Below, in pieces: positions 43,144 through 51,716 of a stretch of DNA of 64,000 nucleotides. The stretch spans positions 1-64,000 of the forward strand of contig NZ_JADKYP010000011.1 in the NCBI RefSeq assembly GCF_015354405.1, read 5' to 3'. The position numbers and the translations under genes are program-made. The notes under the pieces were generated by a model, which saw only the letters and a list, made by a program, of their open reading frames with translations, did no database searches and was not told the origin of the DNA. The DNA is from Nocardia sp. BSTN01. Its GTDB lineage: Bacteria > Actinomycetota > Actinomycetes > Mycobacteriales > Mycobacteriaceae. Position 1 is the first letter of the stretch; the number at the start of each line of letters is the position of its first letter.

Positions 43144-43163
43144 CAGAGGACAAGGACACGACC

Positions 43164-44087
43164 ATGAGTGATCAGGCGGCCCCGTCCGCGGACAGCGGAG
43201 TGGCCCGGATCATCGCGGTGGTCGTGACCCACAAACGCCGGGAACTGCTGAGCGAATCGCTGAAGGTGCTCGCCTCGCAGACTCGCCCGATCGACCATCT
43301 GATCGTCATCGACAACGGCAACGAGCCCGAGGTCGGCGAGATGGTGGAAGAACAGCCGATCGAATCGACCTATCTGGGTTCGGAACACAATCTCGGTGGC
43401 GCCGGCGGTTTCGCGCTCGGCATGTTGCACGCGCTGACCATGGGCGCGGATTGGGTGTGGCTGGCCGACGACGACGGCCGTCCCGAAGGTCCGGACGTGC
43501 TGGAGAAATTGCTCGATTGCGCAGCGCGCCACGGTCTTTCGGAAGTGTCACCGGTGGTGGCCGATATCGACGATCCGGATCGGCTGGCATTTCCGCTGCG
43601 CCGCGGCGTGGTGTGGCGGCGGCTGCGGTCCGAGCTCGGTGACGAGGACTTCCTGCCCGGTATCGCGTCGCTGTTCAACGGCGCCCTGATCTCCGCCGAG
43701 GCGCTCGAGGTGATCGGCGTGCCCGATCTGCGACTGTTCGTGCGCGGCGACGAGGTCGAGGTGCACCGGCGGCTGGTGCGTTCGGGCCTGCCATTCGGAA
43801 CTTGTCTGCAGACGGCGTATCTGCACCCCAACGGGTCGGCGGAATTCAAGCCGATTCTCGGCGGCCGCATGCACACCCAGTATCCGGACGATCCGGTCAA
43901 ACGCTATTTCACCTACCGCAACCGTGGCTATTTGATGGCACAGCCCGGTATGCGCAAACTGCTGCCCCAGGAATGGGCGCGGTTCTCCTGGTTCTTCCTC
44001 GTACAGCAAAAAGATCCGGCCGGTCTGCGAGAATGGTTGCGGCTGCGGCGTCTGGGGCGACGCGAGCAGTTCCATAAACCCGGTTAG
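43164..44087 (+). CDS. glfT1: Galactofuranosyltransferase GlfT1
   Basis: 307-residue GT2-family transferase that adds the first galactofuranose residues to the rhamnosyl-GlcNAc-decaprenyl linker, on the cytosolic face of the membrane. Motifs: AVVVTHKRRELLSESLKVL, LIVIDNGNEPEVGEM, LGSEHNLGGAGGFALGMLHA, DXD-type WLADDDGRP, LPGIASLFNGALISAE, RLFVRGDEVEVHRRLVRSGL, and YLHPNGSAEFKPILGGRMH. Start ATG 43164 (MSDQ) fits the family, which begins just before AVVVTHKR, and AAGGA precedes it. The upstream in-frame ATG 43056 overlaps the wzt stop and would translate the palindromic element. Equivalent to Rv3782. Confidence 0.93.
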   Translation: MSDQAAPSADSGVARIIAVVVTHKRRELLSESLKVLASQTRPIDHLIVIDNGNEPEVGEMVEEQPIESTYLGSEHNLGGAGGFALGMLHALTMGADWVWLADDDGRPEGPDVLEKLLDCAARHGLSEVSPVVADIDDPDRLAFPLRRGVVWRRLRSELGDEDFLPGIASLFNGALISAEALEVIGVPDLRLFVRGDEVEVHRRLVRSGLPFGTCLQTAYLHPNGSAEFKPILGGRMHTQYPDDPVKRYFTYRNRGYLMAQPGMRKLLPQEWARFSWFFLVQQKDPAGLREWLRLRRLGRREQFHKPG

Positions 44088-44118
44088 ATCAGTGCTTTTG
44101 GCATGAGGAGGTACGGCT

Positions 44119-44922
44119 GTGAGCAACCCCTACGGTGGGCAGCCACCCTATGGGCAACCATTCCCACCGAACGGTGCACAGCCGTATCCGCCGGCGCAGC
44201 CGTATCCCGGCGCTCCGCAGCCCAACGGTCCCTATGGCGCGCCACCGCCGCACGGCGGTAGCGGAGCCGTTGCCGCGCCGGGACATCCGCAGCCGCACGC
44301 GGGTTCGCAGCCGCATATTCCTCAGCCGCACAACGTCTCTCAGCCGCATCAGGCGCCGGGTTGGGGCGCGCCCCCGGCTCCACCGCAGCCCTACGGACAG
44401 CCGCCGACGAATCCCTATGGGGCGCAGCCCTATCCGGGCCAGCCGCCGTTCAACGGCGGACCGGCGCCCTACGGTGCGCCCAATCCCGGTGCACCGCAGG
44501 GCCAGTACGGCGCCTACGGCCCCGCGTTCCAGCCGCAACCGGGACCGCAGGGCATCGTCGTCGACGCCTCGTACTTTCCGTTGGGATTCCTGCTCGCGCT
44601 GACCGGCCCGAAGATTCTCGTCGACGGCATGGAGGTGCCGATGGCGAAGTGGGGACAGACCCACATCCCGGTCGGCCCCGGGCAGCATCACGTGCGCGTG
44701 GCGACGAAGTGGCTGTGGGATATGGGTCCGGCCGAGACGACCGTGCCGGTCGCGGAGGGCCACAGTACCCACGTCTACTACAAGTCGCCCGCCATCGCCT
44801 TCATCAACGGCGCCATCGGGCCGGTACCGCAGGCCGCTCCCGGTGCGATCGTTTCCTACATCAGCCTCGGCGTGGTCGGGGTGTTCATCCTGCTGCAGTT
44901 GCTGATCGCCTGCACGATCTGA
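44119..44922 (+). CDS. Proline/glycine/tyrosine-rich membrane-anchored protein
   Basis: 267-residue protein with three parts: a 140-residue N-terminal Pro/Gly/Gln/Tyr-rich stretch of QPYPPAQPYPGAPQP type; a compact domain from about residue 145 with VVDASYFPLGFLLALTG, VPMAKWGQTHIPVGPGQHHV, and VYYKSPAIAFINGAIGPVPQ; and one C-terminal TM helix (GVVGVFILLQLLIACTI). GTG start with GAGGAGG upstream. It follows glfT1 by 31 bases, so may be in the galactan operon. Function unknown; Pro/Gly-rich tails often mediate protein contacts or cross the cell wall. Confidence 0.78.
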   Translation: MSNPYGGQPPYGQPFPPNGAQPYPPAQPYPGAPQPNGPYGAPPPHGGSGAVAAPGHPQPHAGSQPHIPQPHNVSQPHQAPGWGAPPAPPQPYGQPPTNPYGAQPYPGQPPFNGGPAPYGAPNPGAPQGQYGAYGPAFQPQPGPQGIVVDASYFPLGFLLALTGPKILVDGMEVPMAKWGQTHIPVGPGQHHVRVATKWLWDMGPAETTVPVAEGHSTHVYYKSPAIAFINGAIGPVPQAAPGAIVSYISLGVVGVFILLQLLIACTI

Positions 44923-44930
44923 CCGAGCGG

Positions 44931-44952
44931 TCCGGGACGAAGCAGTCCCGGA
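44931..44952 (+). terminator. Hairpin after galactan operon
   Basis: Perfect 8-bp stem TCCGGGAC/GTCCCGGA with a 6-base loop, 9 bases after the stop of the proline-rich gene. An A-run, not a T-tract, follows, so it is a moderate call. Confidence 0.5.
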
Positions 44953-45196
44953 AAATACGTTGCGGCCCGCGCGGCGGGCTGTCATTGTTTATCCATCCGG
45001 TCGCGGAGGCGACCGAACCCGAGTATCGAGACACGAGAGGGTCGAGGAGGTGGAATACGTGAACGTCGGCAGTCGGATTGTCGCGGACGGAGCCCGGTAT
45101 CAGACCGAAAAGCGCTCCGCCGCACGTATTTCCACTCTCCTCCCCATGCACTGAGCCCTTCGCGGGCTCGGTGCCCGACGAAGGATGTCTCCCCTC

Positions 45197-46273
45197 ATGG
45201 TCGATTACGACCGTCTCCTTCCCTACGGCTGGACCGCCGACCTCTCCGCCGCGTACGCAGGGCTGCTCGATACCGGCTGGGTCCCGGCCCGCGTGATCCG
45301 GATGGATCGCAGTGAATGCGATGTCGCGACGCCCGACGGGCTCGCCCGCGCTTCCTGTCCGCGGGCGGATACCAACATCAACGGCCTGTGTACCGGTGAC
45401 TGGGTCGCCGTCGCACCGGCCGACACGTCCGCCGGCCCGGCGTTCACAGTACGAAAGTTGTTGCCGCGCCGCACGATTCTGCAGCGCGCGACGGTATCCG
45501 GCCGCTCCGACGCACAGGTGCTGGCCACGAATGTGGATACCGTCGCGATCTGTGTCGCCGCCGACGGTGAGATCGACCTGGGTCGCATCGAACGGATGCT
45601 GGCCCTGGTCTGGGAATCCGGTGCGCAGCCTGTCGTGGTGCTGACGAAATGCGATCTGGCGCCGGATGTTTCACTGCCCGACGTGCGCGCCGCGGCGCCG
45701 GGTGCGGCGGTGGTGCCGGTCTCCGCGACCACCGGCGCCGGTATGGATGTGCTGCGCGCGGTGGCGGCCGGCACGGTCGCACTGATCGGATCGTCCGGCG
45801 CCGGCAAGTCGACGCTGGCCAATGCGCTGCTGGGCGAGGAGGTTTTCGCGACGGACCGGGTCCGCGTCTCGGACAAGCGGGGGCGGCACACCACGGTGCA
45901 TCGCGAGTTGCGGCCGATCCCCGGCGGCGGAACCCTGATCGACACACCCGGTCTCCGGGCGATCGGGCTGTGGGCTGCCGAACAGGGGCTGGCCCGGACC
46001 TTCACCGATATCGAATCGCTCGCCACGCAATGCCGATTCTCCGACTGCGAACACCGCACCGAACCCGGATGCGCGATTCTCGCGGCCCTCGACACCGGTG
46101 AGCTGCCGCAGCGACGACTGGACAGCTACCGCAAACTGCAGCGCGAGAACGACCGGCTCGCCGCGCGCAGCGACGCCCGGTTGCGGGCCGAACGGGATCG
46201 GGTCTGGCGCGAGATCAGCAAATCGCAGCGGCGAATGTACAAGGAACGTGACCCTCGTCGCCATCAACGGTGA
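45197..46273 (+). CDS. rsgA: Ribosome small subunit-dependent GTPase A
   Basis: 358-residue circularly permuted GTPase that checks 30S subunit maturation. Order G4-G5-G1-G2-G3: VVVLTKCDLAPDV (G4), VPVSATTGAGM (G5), P-loop GSSGAGKSTLANALLG (G1), RGRHTTVHRELR (G2), DTPGLRAIGLW (G3); an OB-like N-terminal domain precedes it, and the zinc-binding CRFSDCEHRTEPGCAI follows near residue 285. ATG 45197 with AAGG about 12 bases upstream is preferred; ATG 45185 overlaps that ribosome site. It appears unrelated to the galactan operon. Confidence 0.93.
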   Translation: MVDYDRLLPYGWTADLSAAYAGLLDTGWVPARVIRMDRSECDVATPDGLARASCPRADTNINGLCTGDWVAVAPADTSAGPAFTVRKLLPRRTILQRATVSGRSDAQVLATNVDTVAICVAADGEIDLGRIERMLALVWESGAQPVVVLTKCDLAPDVSLPDVRAAAPGAAVVPVSATTGAGMDVLRAVAAGTVALIGSSGAGKSTLANALLGEEVFATDRVRVSDKRGRHTTVHRELRPIPGGGTLIDTPGLRAIGLWAAEQGLARTFTDIESLATQCRFSDCEHRTEPGCAILAALDTGELPQRRLDSYRKLQRENDRLAARSDARLRAERDRVWREISKSQRRMYKERDPRRHQR

Positions 46274-46276
46274 CCT

Positions 46277-46298
46277 GCTATGCAACTAGTTGCATAGC
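46277..46298. promoter_or_regulatory. Perfect 22-bp palindromic operator
   Basis: GCTATGCAACT followed by its exact reverse complement AGTTGCATAGC, no spacer. It lies about 100 bases upstream of the SDR gene at 46401 and only a few bases after the rsgA stop. Size and symmetry fit a MarR- or TetR-type dimer site. Cognate regulator not adjacent. Confidence 0.62.
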
Positions 46299-46400
46299 GC
46301 AGTGCGGTGCCCTACTGTGCGAATCGGGTAGTTCAGCATCCCGGCTCCTTCGGATCGCCGATCATGGAGCCGGGGTGATCGCACAGATGGGAGCAGGGAT

Positions 46401-47249
46401 ATGACCGAAGCTGGTAAGCCACTGGCCGGCCGCACCATGATCATGTCGGGCGGCAGCCGCGGCATCGGCCTGGAGATCGCCAAGCGGGCCGCCGCCGACG
46501 GTGCGAACATCACGCTGATCGCCAAGACCGATCAGCCGCATCCGAAACTTCCGGGCACGATCCACACCGCTGCCGAGGAACTCGAGGCCGCGGGCGGCCG
46601 GGTGCACAAATTCGTCGGTGATGTGCGCGACGACGAGGGCGTCGACGAAGCCGTGCGACAGACCGTGGAGCGGTTCGGCGGTATCGATATCGTCGTCAAC
46701 AACGCCTCGGCGATCGATCTGTCACCGACCGAGACGCTGTCGATGAAGAAGTACGACCTGATGCAGGACATCAACTGCCGCGGCAGTTTCCTGCTGTCGA
46801 AGACCAGCATCCCGGCACTGAAGGAATCGGCCGAGGCCGGGCGCAACCCGCACATCCTCACCCTGTCGCCGCCGCTGAACCTCGACCCGAAATGGGCGGG
46901 CAGCTCGCTGGGCTACACCATCGCCAAGTACGGAATGTCGCTCACCACTTTGGGTTTGGCCGAGGAATTGCGCAAGTACGGCATCGGCGTGAACTCGCTG
47001 TGGCCGCGCACCACCATCGCCACCGCAGCGGTCCGCAACCTGCTCGGCGGTGAGGAAATGGTCCAGACCTCCCGCACCCCCGACATCTACGCCGACGCCG
47101 CCTACCTGGTCCTCACCTCCCCCGCCAAGGACACCACCGGCAACTTCTTCATCGACGACGAGGTGCTGAACTCGCACGGCGTCACCGATCTGGACAAGTA
47201 CCGCGTGGTCCCCGGTGACGGCCCACTGACCACGGACCTGTTCCTCTAG
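46401..47249 (+). CDS. SDR family oxidoreductase (HSDL2-like)
   Basis: 282-residue short-chain dehydrogenase of the hydroxysteroid-dehydrogenase-like-2 type. Motifs: SGGSRGIGLEIAKRAAADGA at residue 16, VVNNASAIDLSPTETLSMKK, catalytic region ILTLSPPLNLDPKW with Ser, YTIAKYGMS with Tyr-Lys, and NSLWPRTTIATAAVRNLLGG, the WP(R)T motif typical of this subgroup. The C terminus carries TGNFFIDDEVLNSHGVTD. ATG 46401, GGGAT upstream. Preceded by the palindromic operator at 46277, so regulated expression is likely. Substrate unknown; family members act on fatty-acid or steroid-type ketones. Confidence 0.92.
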   Translation: MTEAGKPLAGRTMIMSGGSRGIGLEIAKRAAADGANITLIAKTDQPHPKLPGTIHTAAEELEAAGGRVHKFVGDVRDDEGVDEAVRQTVERFGGIDIVVNNASAIDLSPTETLSMKKYDLMQDINCRGSFLLSKTSIPALKESAEAGRNPHILTLSPPLNLDPKWAGSSLGYTIAKYGMSLTTLGLAEELRKYGIGVNSLWPRTTIATAAVRNLLGGEEMVQTSRTPDIYADAAYLVLTSPAKDTTGNFFIDDEVLNSHGVTDLDKYRVVPGDGPLTTDLFL

Positions 47250-47288
47250 GCCGGTCCACACTCCCCGCCACAGTGGTGTTGCCACTTC

Positions 47289-47337
47289 CGACAGCCCGAT
47301 CCGACGCCGATACATCGGCACCCGGGTCGGGCTGTCG
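47289..47337 (+). terminator. Hairpin after SDR gene
   Basis: Arms CGACAGCCCGA (47289-47299) and TCGGGCTGTCG (47327-47337) pair perfectly with an inner CCGACGCCGAT/ATCGGC hairpin between. 40 bases after the SDR stop. Confidence 0.65.
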
Positions 47338-47456
47338 ACAGGAGTGCGAAGATGGTCAGCGCTTGCCGTGCGGAAGCGGCATTACCGGTGCCACAACGGT
47401 TTTCGGCCGTACGGGGTAGAGTTCACGGCGGCGATATCGAGGGGAGTTGATTCGCG

Positions 47457-47900
47457 ATGGAATACCGCTGGATTTTCGGCGTGGCGGTCGTGTCGGCCGT
47501 CGCCGCGAGCACACTGATCGGGGGCGCGGCCGGCGCATCGGCCGTCGAGGTCGCACCCGGTGTGTTCTGCGAGCGGGCCGGCTGCCACAACGACAACGAC
47601 GACATCTATCGGGTGGACGCCGAGATCGTCTGCTCGGGCCTGGGCGGCACGGTCCGGGGTACGGCATGGGTGCCGCCGCACGGTGACGCCCGCATCAACG
47701 ACTCGTGCCCGATGGAGACCGGCCCCGGCCACTTCGAGACCCCGCCGCCCGACATGCAGCCCGACGGCACCTGGAACCAGCAGCCGCCGCAGTTCGTCCC
47801 GGACCTTCCGCGACCGACCTACCCGACCTCGTACCGATATCTCGGCGCGGTGGTCGACAACAATCCACCCCCACCTCCGACCGGCTCGTTCGGCCGCTGA
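47457..47900 (+). CDS. Secreted hypothetical protein with proline-rich tail
   Basis: 147-residue exported protein. Signal peptide YRWIFGVAVVSAVAASTLIG, likely cleaved after AGASA near residue 29. The mature part has four cysteines (FCERAGCHNDND, IVCSGLGGTV, DSCPMETG) that could form two disulfides, then a Pro-rich tail with NQQPPQFVPDLPRPTYPTSY and PPPPPTGSFGR. Start ATG 47457 with GAGGGGAG about 9 bases upstream. It converges with glfT2 (45-base gap). No family recognised. Confidence 0.82.
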   Translation: MEYRWIFGVAVVSAVAASTLIGGAAGASAVEVAPGVFCERAGCHNDNDDIYRVDAEIVCSGLGGTVRGTAWVPPHGDARINDSCPMETGPGHFETPPPDMQPDGTWNQQPPQFVPDLPRPTYPTSYRYLGAVVDNNPPPPPTGSFGR

Positions 47901-47945
47901 TCCGCGGTGTGCCCGCCCGGTGAACATACCGGGCGGGCCCGCGGC

Positions 47946-49841
47946 TCAGATGCCGTAGAGCCGTTCCCAGTTCTCGCGGCTGGTCAATTCCGGTGCCGCG
48001 GCCCGGTACTGGCGGCTCAATTCCGGAAGTTCGCGGCGCAGGCGCCGCAGGACCCGGACGGTACGCAGCAGCAGGGCACGGGCTTTCTCCTTGTCCCGCT
48101 GCCGGATTCGCACGCCGGACTGGGAGGCGTCGGTCACCACGACGTGATCGAACAGGGCCAGATGCCACCAGTGCGCGTCCTCGCGGGTGACGCCCACGAC
48201 GCCGTGCTGGGTGCGTCCGGTCCACTGCTGGATCGCACGCTTGACCAGCACCAGCAGCGGGCGGCTCGGTTCGCCACCGGCGCGGCGGAGCTGGATGTCG
48301 GACTGCCGGACCGGTGCGGTGGCGGCCGCGTGCTTCTTCGTCTCGCCGTACTCACCGCGACTGGTTCGAGCGGCCGACAGTGCCTGAATTCCGCCGTCGC
48401 GCAGGATCTTCGGGCCCTGCAGGAAGTCCTCGATGCCCTGCAGGGTGGTGTGCGCGAGACCGTACTGCATACCCACCAGATATTCCGCGATCTCACGGAA
48501 CAGCTTGCGGGTCACCGCCTTCGCGTCGAGATCGGTGTGCATGGAGCTGACGATGAGCGAATTGCGCATGCTGAAGTAGCGCGCCCAGTCGTCGAAGTCC
48601 TTCCAGTAGAAGTCCGCGTGCCAGACCGCCGCATTCGGCAGCGTCACGGTCACGAATCCCGCCTCGCGGGCGCGGACACCGTATTCGACGTCGTCCCACT
48701 GGAAGAAGATCGGCAGCGGCAGTCCGATCCGGGCCACCACCTCGGCCGGGATCAGGCAGGTCCACCAGGCGTTGTAGCCGGCGTCGACGCGGCGCTCCTG
48801 ATTGCGCTTGAGCATGCTGGTGTTGCGCAACGCCTTGGGCACCTTCTGACCGTGCCGCAGCTCGTTCAGGTGCACTTCCTCGGCGCCGACGTTGAGATAG
48901 TCGGGGTTCAGCAGGAACAGCATCTGCGCGCCGACCAGGGTCGGTTCCACCGTGAGATTGGCAAAGGCGTTGAGCCGCAACACCGTTTCGGGCTCGCAGA
49001 GGATGTCGTCGTCCATCAGGATGACGTCGGCGTGCTCGTTCGCCGCCGACACCTCGTACAACCCGCGGGTGAAGCCGCCCGCCCCGCCGAGATTCGGCTG
49101 CCGGATGTAGCGCAGTTTGTCACCGAAACGCGGCCGCGTCCGCTGGAACAGCTCCCGGTCCGACACCAGGTCGGTGCCCTGGTCGACCACGTACACCGCG
49201 TCGATGGCCGCCAGAACCTCCGGATCCGAGGCGAGGGCGGCGACGGTGTGCGCGCAGTCCTCGGCCCGGTTGAAGGTGCAGATCGCGATCGCGACCGGGC
49301 GGACGCGATCCGGCGCGGGCGCGGTCCAGGTGAGTTCACCGATCGCGAGTTCGCCTCCGACAGCGTCGAATTCGACCCACAGCGCCCCGCCGTCCACATA
49401 CTGATCCAGCGGCGCCCGCAGGGTGATCACCCCGTCAGAATTCACATCCGCGGAGTCGATGATGCGCCGGTGCCCGGCGATATCGGAGGCGGCCAGCCGG
49501 ATCCGGGCCCGGTCGCCGACCGCGACCCGCATCGAGACCTCGACCTCGGTCACCGTCGTCCAGCGCTGCCAGTAACTGGCCGCGAATCGGCCGAAATAGG
49601 TATTGGTGTGGGCGTGCGCGCCCTTTTCCAGCCGCAGCGACAGCCGTTCGCGATGCGATTTGCCCTTGACCACCGCATAGAGTTCATCGCTGATCTTGGG
49701 TGCCGGGCCGGTGAAGATGCCCCGGGCCAGAACCAGGCGGTCGGGGGCGCGGTGCTCGGTCCGCAGGGCGCCGGGTGCGGGCTCGGCGATCCGCGGGTCG
49801 TTCTCGGTGGCGGTCACGGCCTGGCCAGCCGACTGATCCAT
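47946..49841 (-). CDS. glfT2: Galactofuranosyltransferase GlfT2
   Basis: 631-residue bifunctional GT2 enzyme that polymerises the galactan with alternating beta-1,5 and beta-1,6 links, using UDP-Galf. It has the N-terminal beta-sandwich (to about 190), GT-A core with AIAICTFNRAEDC, RQPNLGGAGGFTRGLYEV, metal-binding Asp277-279 (LMDDDI), catalytic Asp in WDDVEYGVRA at 383-384, HADFYWKDFDDWARYFSMRN, and a C-terminal helical domain ending SRENWERLYGI. These match Rv3808c. Unlike M. tuberculosis, no glf or ubiA homologue is beside it. Start ATG 49841. Confidence 0.95.
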   Translation of the reverse strand: MDQSAGQAVTATENDPRIAEPAPGALRTEHRAPDRLVLARGIFTGPAPKISDELYAVVKGKSHRERLSLRLEKGAHAHTNTYFGRFAASYWQRWTTVTEVEVSMRVAVGDRARIRLAASDIAGHRRIIDSADVNSDGVITLRAPLDQYVDGGALWVEFDAVGGELAIGELTWTAPAPDRVRPVAIAICTFNRAEDCAHTVAALASDPEVLAAIDAVYVVDQGTDLVSDRELFQRTRPRFGDKLRYIRQPNLGGAGGFTRGLYEVSAANEHADVILMDDDILCEPETVLRLNAFANLTVEPTLVGAQMLFLLNPDYLNVGAEEVHLNELRHGQKVPKALRNTSMLKRNQERRVDAGYNAWWTCLIPAEVVARIGLPLPIFFQWDDVEYGVRAREAGFVTVTLPNAAVWHADFYWKDFDDWARYFSMRNSLIVSSMHTDLDAKAVTRKLFREIAEYLVGMQYGLAHTTLQGIEDFLQGPKILRDGGIQALSAARTSRGEYGETKKHAAATAPVRQSDIQLRRAGGEPSRPLLVLVKRAIQQWTGRTQHGVVGVTREDAHWWHLALFDHVVVTDASQSGVRIRQRDKEKARALLLRTVRVLRRLRRELPELSRQYRAAAPELTSRENWERLYGI

Positions 49842-49990
49842 GGTGGAATCCCTCGTAAACAGTGTCCGATGGCGCCGAATCCGGCGCGGGCGCGGTCAAG
49901 TGCGGGCTCGGTGCGAGCGATACCCATTATGTCCGTCTCATGTCGCGGCGTCCGATGGGAGGGCCGGTGATCGACAATTGCGGCGCACGA

Positions 49991-50518
49991 TCACCGGCCT
50001 GACCGGGTGCGGGTGTCCCGCAAATCACGACCCGAGCGCGACTCGGCGAAGACGAAAGTGTCGTAGGCCCAGTAGCGGAAAACCACCGCCACGATCTGGC
50101 CGATCAGAGTGCCGGAGATGTTGTCCGCCAGCGGCGAGGACAGGTGCAGGACATATCGGGAGAATGCCAGACACCCCAGCTGCAATCCGATGGCAACCAC
50201 ATTGAAAACGGTGTACAGCAAGTATTCGCGGGCGGGACTGCCGCCCTGCTTGTGCGCGAAAGTCCACCATTTGTTGCCGAAATACGTGACCACCGTGGCC
50301 ACCAGAATCGAGATGATCTTCGCGACCAGCGGCGCGTGATTCAGAACTCCGTCGCCGCCCCAGAAGACCAGCAGATTATAGGTTCCGGCGTCGACGAGAA
50401 ATCCGATCGCGCCGACCACCAGAAAGGCCGATCCCTGCCGCAGGGCGGTGACGACCTTGTGTCGCAAGGTATCGCCGGTTCGATCGACCGGTTCGGTCGC
50501 CGTCTCACTGCTGGCCAC
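49991..50518 (-). CDS. GtrA family membrane protein
   Basis: 175-residue four-TM protein of the GtrA/DPMS family, thought to flip or hold polyprenyl-phosphate sugars. Motifs: FLVVGAIGFLVDAGTYNLLV, ISILVATVVTYFGNKWWTFA (the NFxxxRxWVF-type block), ARYVLH-like region with AREYLLYTVFNVVAIGLQLG, and FRYWAYDTFVFAE near the C terminus. GTG 50518 is preferred, since an upstream start at 50536 adds only Arg residues. It is divergent from the GT2 gene at 50748 and may act with it on a lipid-linked sugar. Confidence 0.88.
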   Translation of the reverse strand: MASSETATEPVDRTGDTLRHKVVTALRQGSAFLVVGAIGFLVDAGTYNLLVFWGGDGVLNHAPLVAKIISILVATVVTYFGNKWWTFAHKQGGSPAREYLLYTVFNVVAIGLQLGCLAFSRYVLHLSSPLADNISGTLIGQIVAVVFRYWAYDTFVFAESRSGRDLRDTRTRSGR

Positions 50519-50747
50519 CCGGCGACGGTACCGCACCCCGGTTCCCCACCGCGTGATGCCGGTCGGGAGCGCGGCTCGCCGCGGGCGCGACCGAGCGGCT
50601 CACAGCGCACGCAAAGGGCGCGAGGTCGCGGCGGGTGCACCGCCCCGCACCGGACACAGTGAGGGTTAGCGGGCGCGACTGCGGCCCCGGCCTGTACCCT
50701 CCCGGTGTTCCGTATTTCATCGGCCGATCAAATGAGGGATTGACGGG

Positions 50748-51716
50748 GTGAACCCCACCGAGCTTCGCATCGCCGCAGTCGTGCCCTGCCACAACGAGGA
50801 GGCTGCGGTCGCCAAGGTCGTCACGGACCTCAAGGCTGCCGTGCCGGGCATCGACGTCTACGTCTACGACAACCGCAGCACGGACGCCACCGCCGAACGT
50901 GCCCGGGAGGCGGGCGCGATCGTGCGCACCGAGACCGTCAAGGGCAAAGGCAACGTCGTCCGGCGCGCATTCGCCGATATCGAGGCCGACGTCTACCTGA
51001 TGATCGACGGCGACGACACCTACGACGCCTTCGCCGCCCCGAAAATGATCGAGGCGCTGCTGTCGGGCCCCTACGACCACGTCCTCGGCGTGCGGAAAGA
51101 GGACGAAGGCACGCAGGCCTACCGCGCGGGCCACGAAGCCGGAAACCGCGTCCTCAACGGCGTGGTCGGCAAGGTATTCGGCGAGAACGTCGAAGATATG
51201 CTCTCCGGATACCGGGTGTTCTCCCGCCGCTTCGTGAAGAGTTTCCCCGCGGTATCGCGCGAATTCGAGATCGAAACCGAATTGACCGTGCATTCGCTGC
51301 ATCTGCGCGTACCGCAGACCTCGGTCCGGGTGGGATTCCGCGATCGGCCGGAGGGCAGTGAATCCAAACTGCGCACCTACCACGACGGATTCAAGATTCT
51401 GGGCCTGATCTTCGGTCTGGCCCGGCACGAACGCCCGGTCGCCTTCTACGGACTGTTCGGCACGCTGGCCTGGTTGATCTCGATCATTCTGATCGTGCCG
51501 ATAGTGATCCAGTTCTACGAAATCCACCAGGTTCCGCGCTTCCCGACGTTGTTCCTCGGCTTCACCCTGCTGCTGCTGGGCAGCCTGGCGTGGACCGCCG
51601 GTCTGATCCTCGACGGCATCCGCCGATCCCGGCACGAGGCCGCCCGCCTGATGTACCTGCGGTATTCGGCCGTCGGCGCCGAAACGCCCGAGCAGGTCCG
51701 GCAGGCACACGGATGA
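50748..51716 (+). CDS. GT2 glycosyltransferase with C-terminal membrane helices
   Basis: 322-residue enzyme like polyprenyl-phosphate glycosyltransferases. Cytosolic GT-A domain: IAAVVPCHNEEAAVAKVVTD, VYVYDNRSTDATAERARE, KGKGNVVRRAF, DXD-type MIDGDDTY, DMLSGYRVFSRRFV. Two TM helices at about 225-255 and 265-285 anchor it (LAWLISIILIVPIVIQFYEI). GTG start; no strong ribosome site. Its stop overlaps the next start as ATGA. With the downstream DUF2142 protein and the divergent GtrA it forms a three-part lipid-sugar set. The donor sugar is unknown. Confidence 0.88.
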   Translation: MNPTELRIAAVVPCHNEEAAVAKVVTDLKAAVPGIDVYVYDNRSTDATAERAREAGAIVRTETVKGKGNVVRRAFADIEADVYLMIDGDDTYDAFAAPKMIEALLSGPYDHVLGVRKEDEGTQAYRAGHEAGNRVLNGVVGKVFGENVEDMLSGYRVFSRRFVKSFPAVSREFEIETELTVHSLHLRVPQTSVRVGFRDRPEGSESKLRTYHDGFKILGLIFGLARHERPVAFYGLFGTLAWLISIILIVPIVIQFYEIHQVPRFPTLFLGFTLLLLGSLAWTAGLILDGIRRSRHEAARLMYLRYSAVGAETPEQVRQAHG

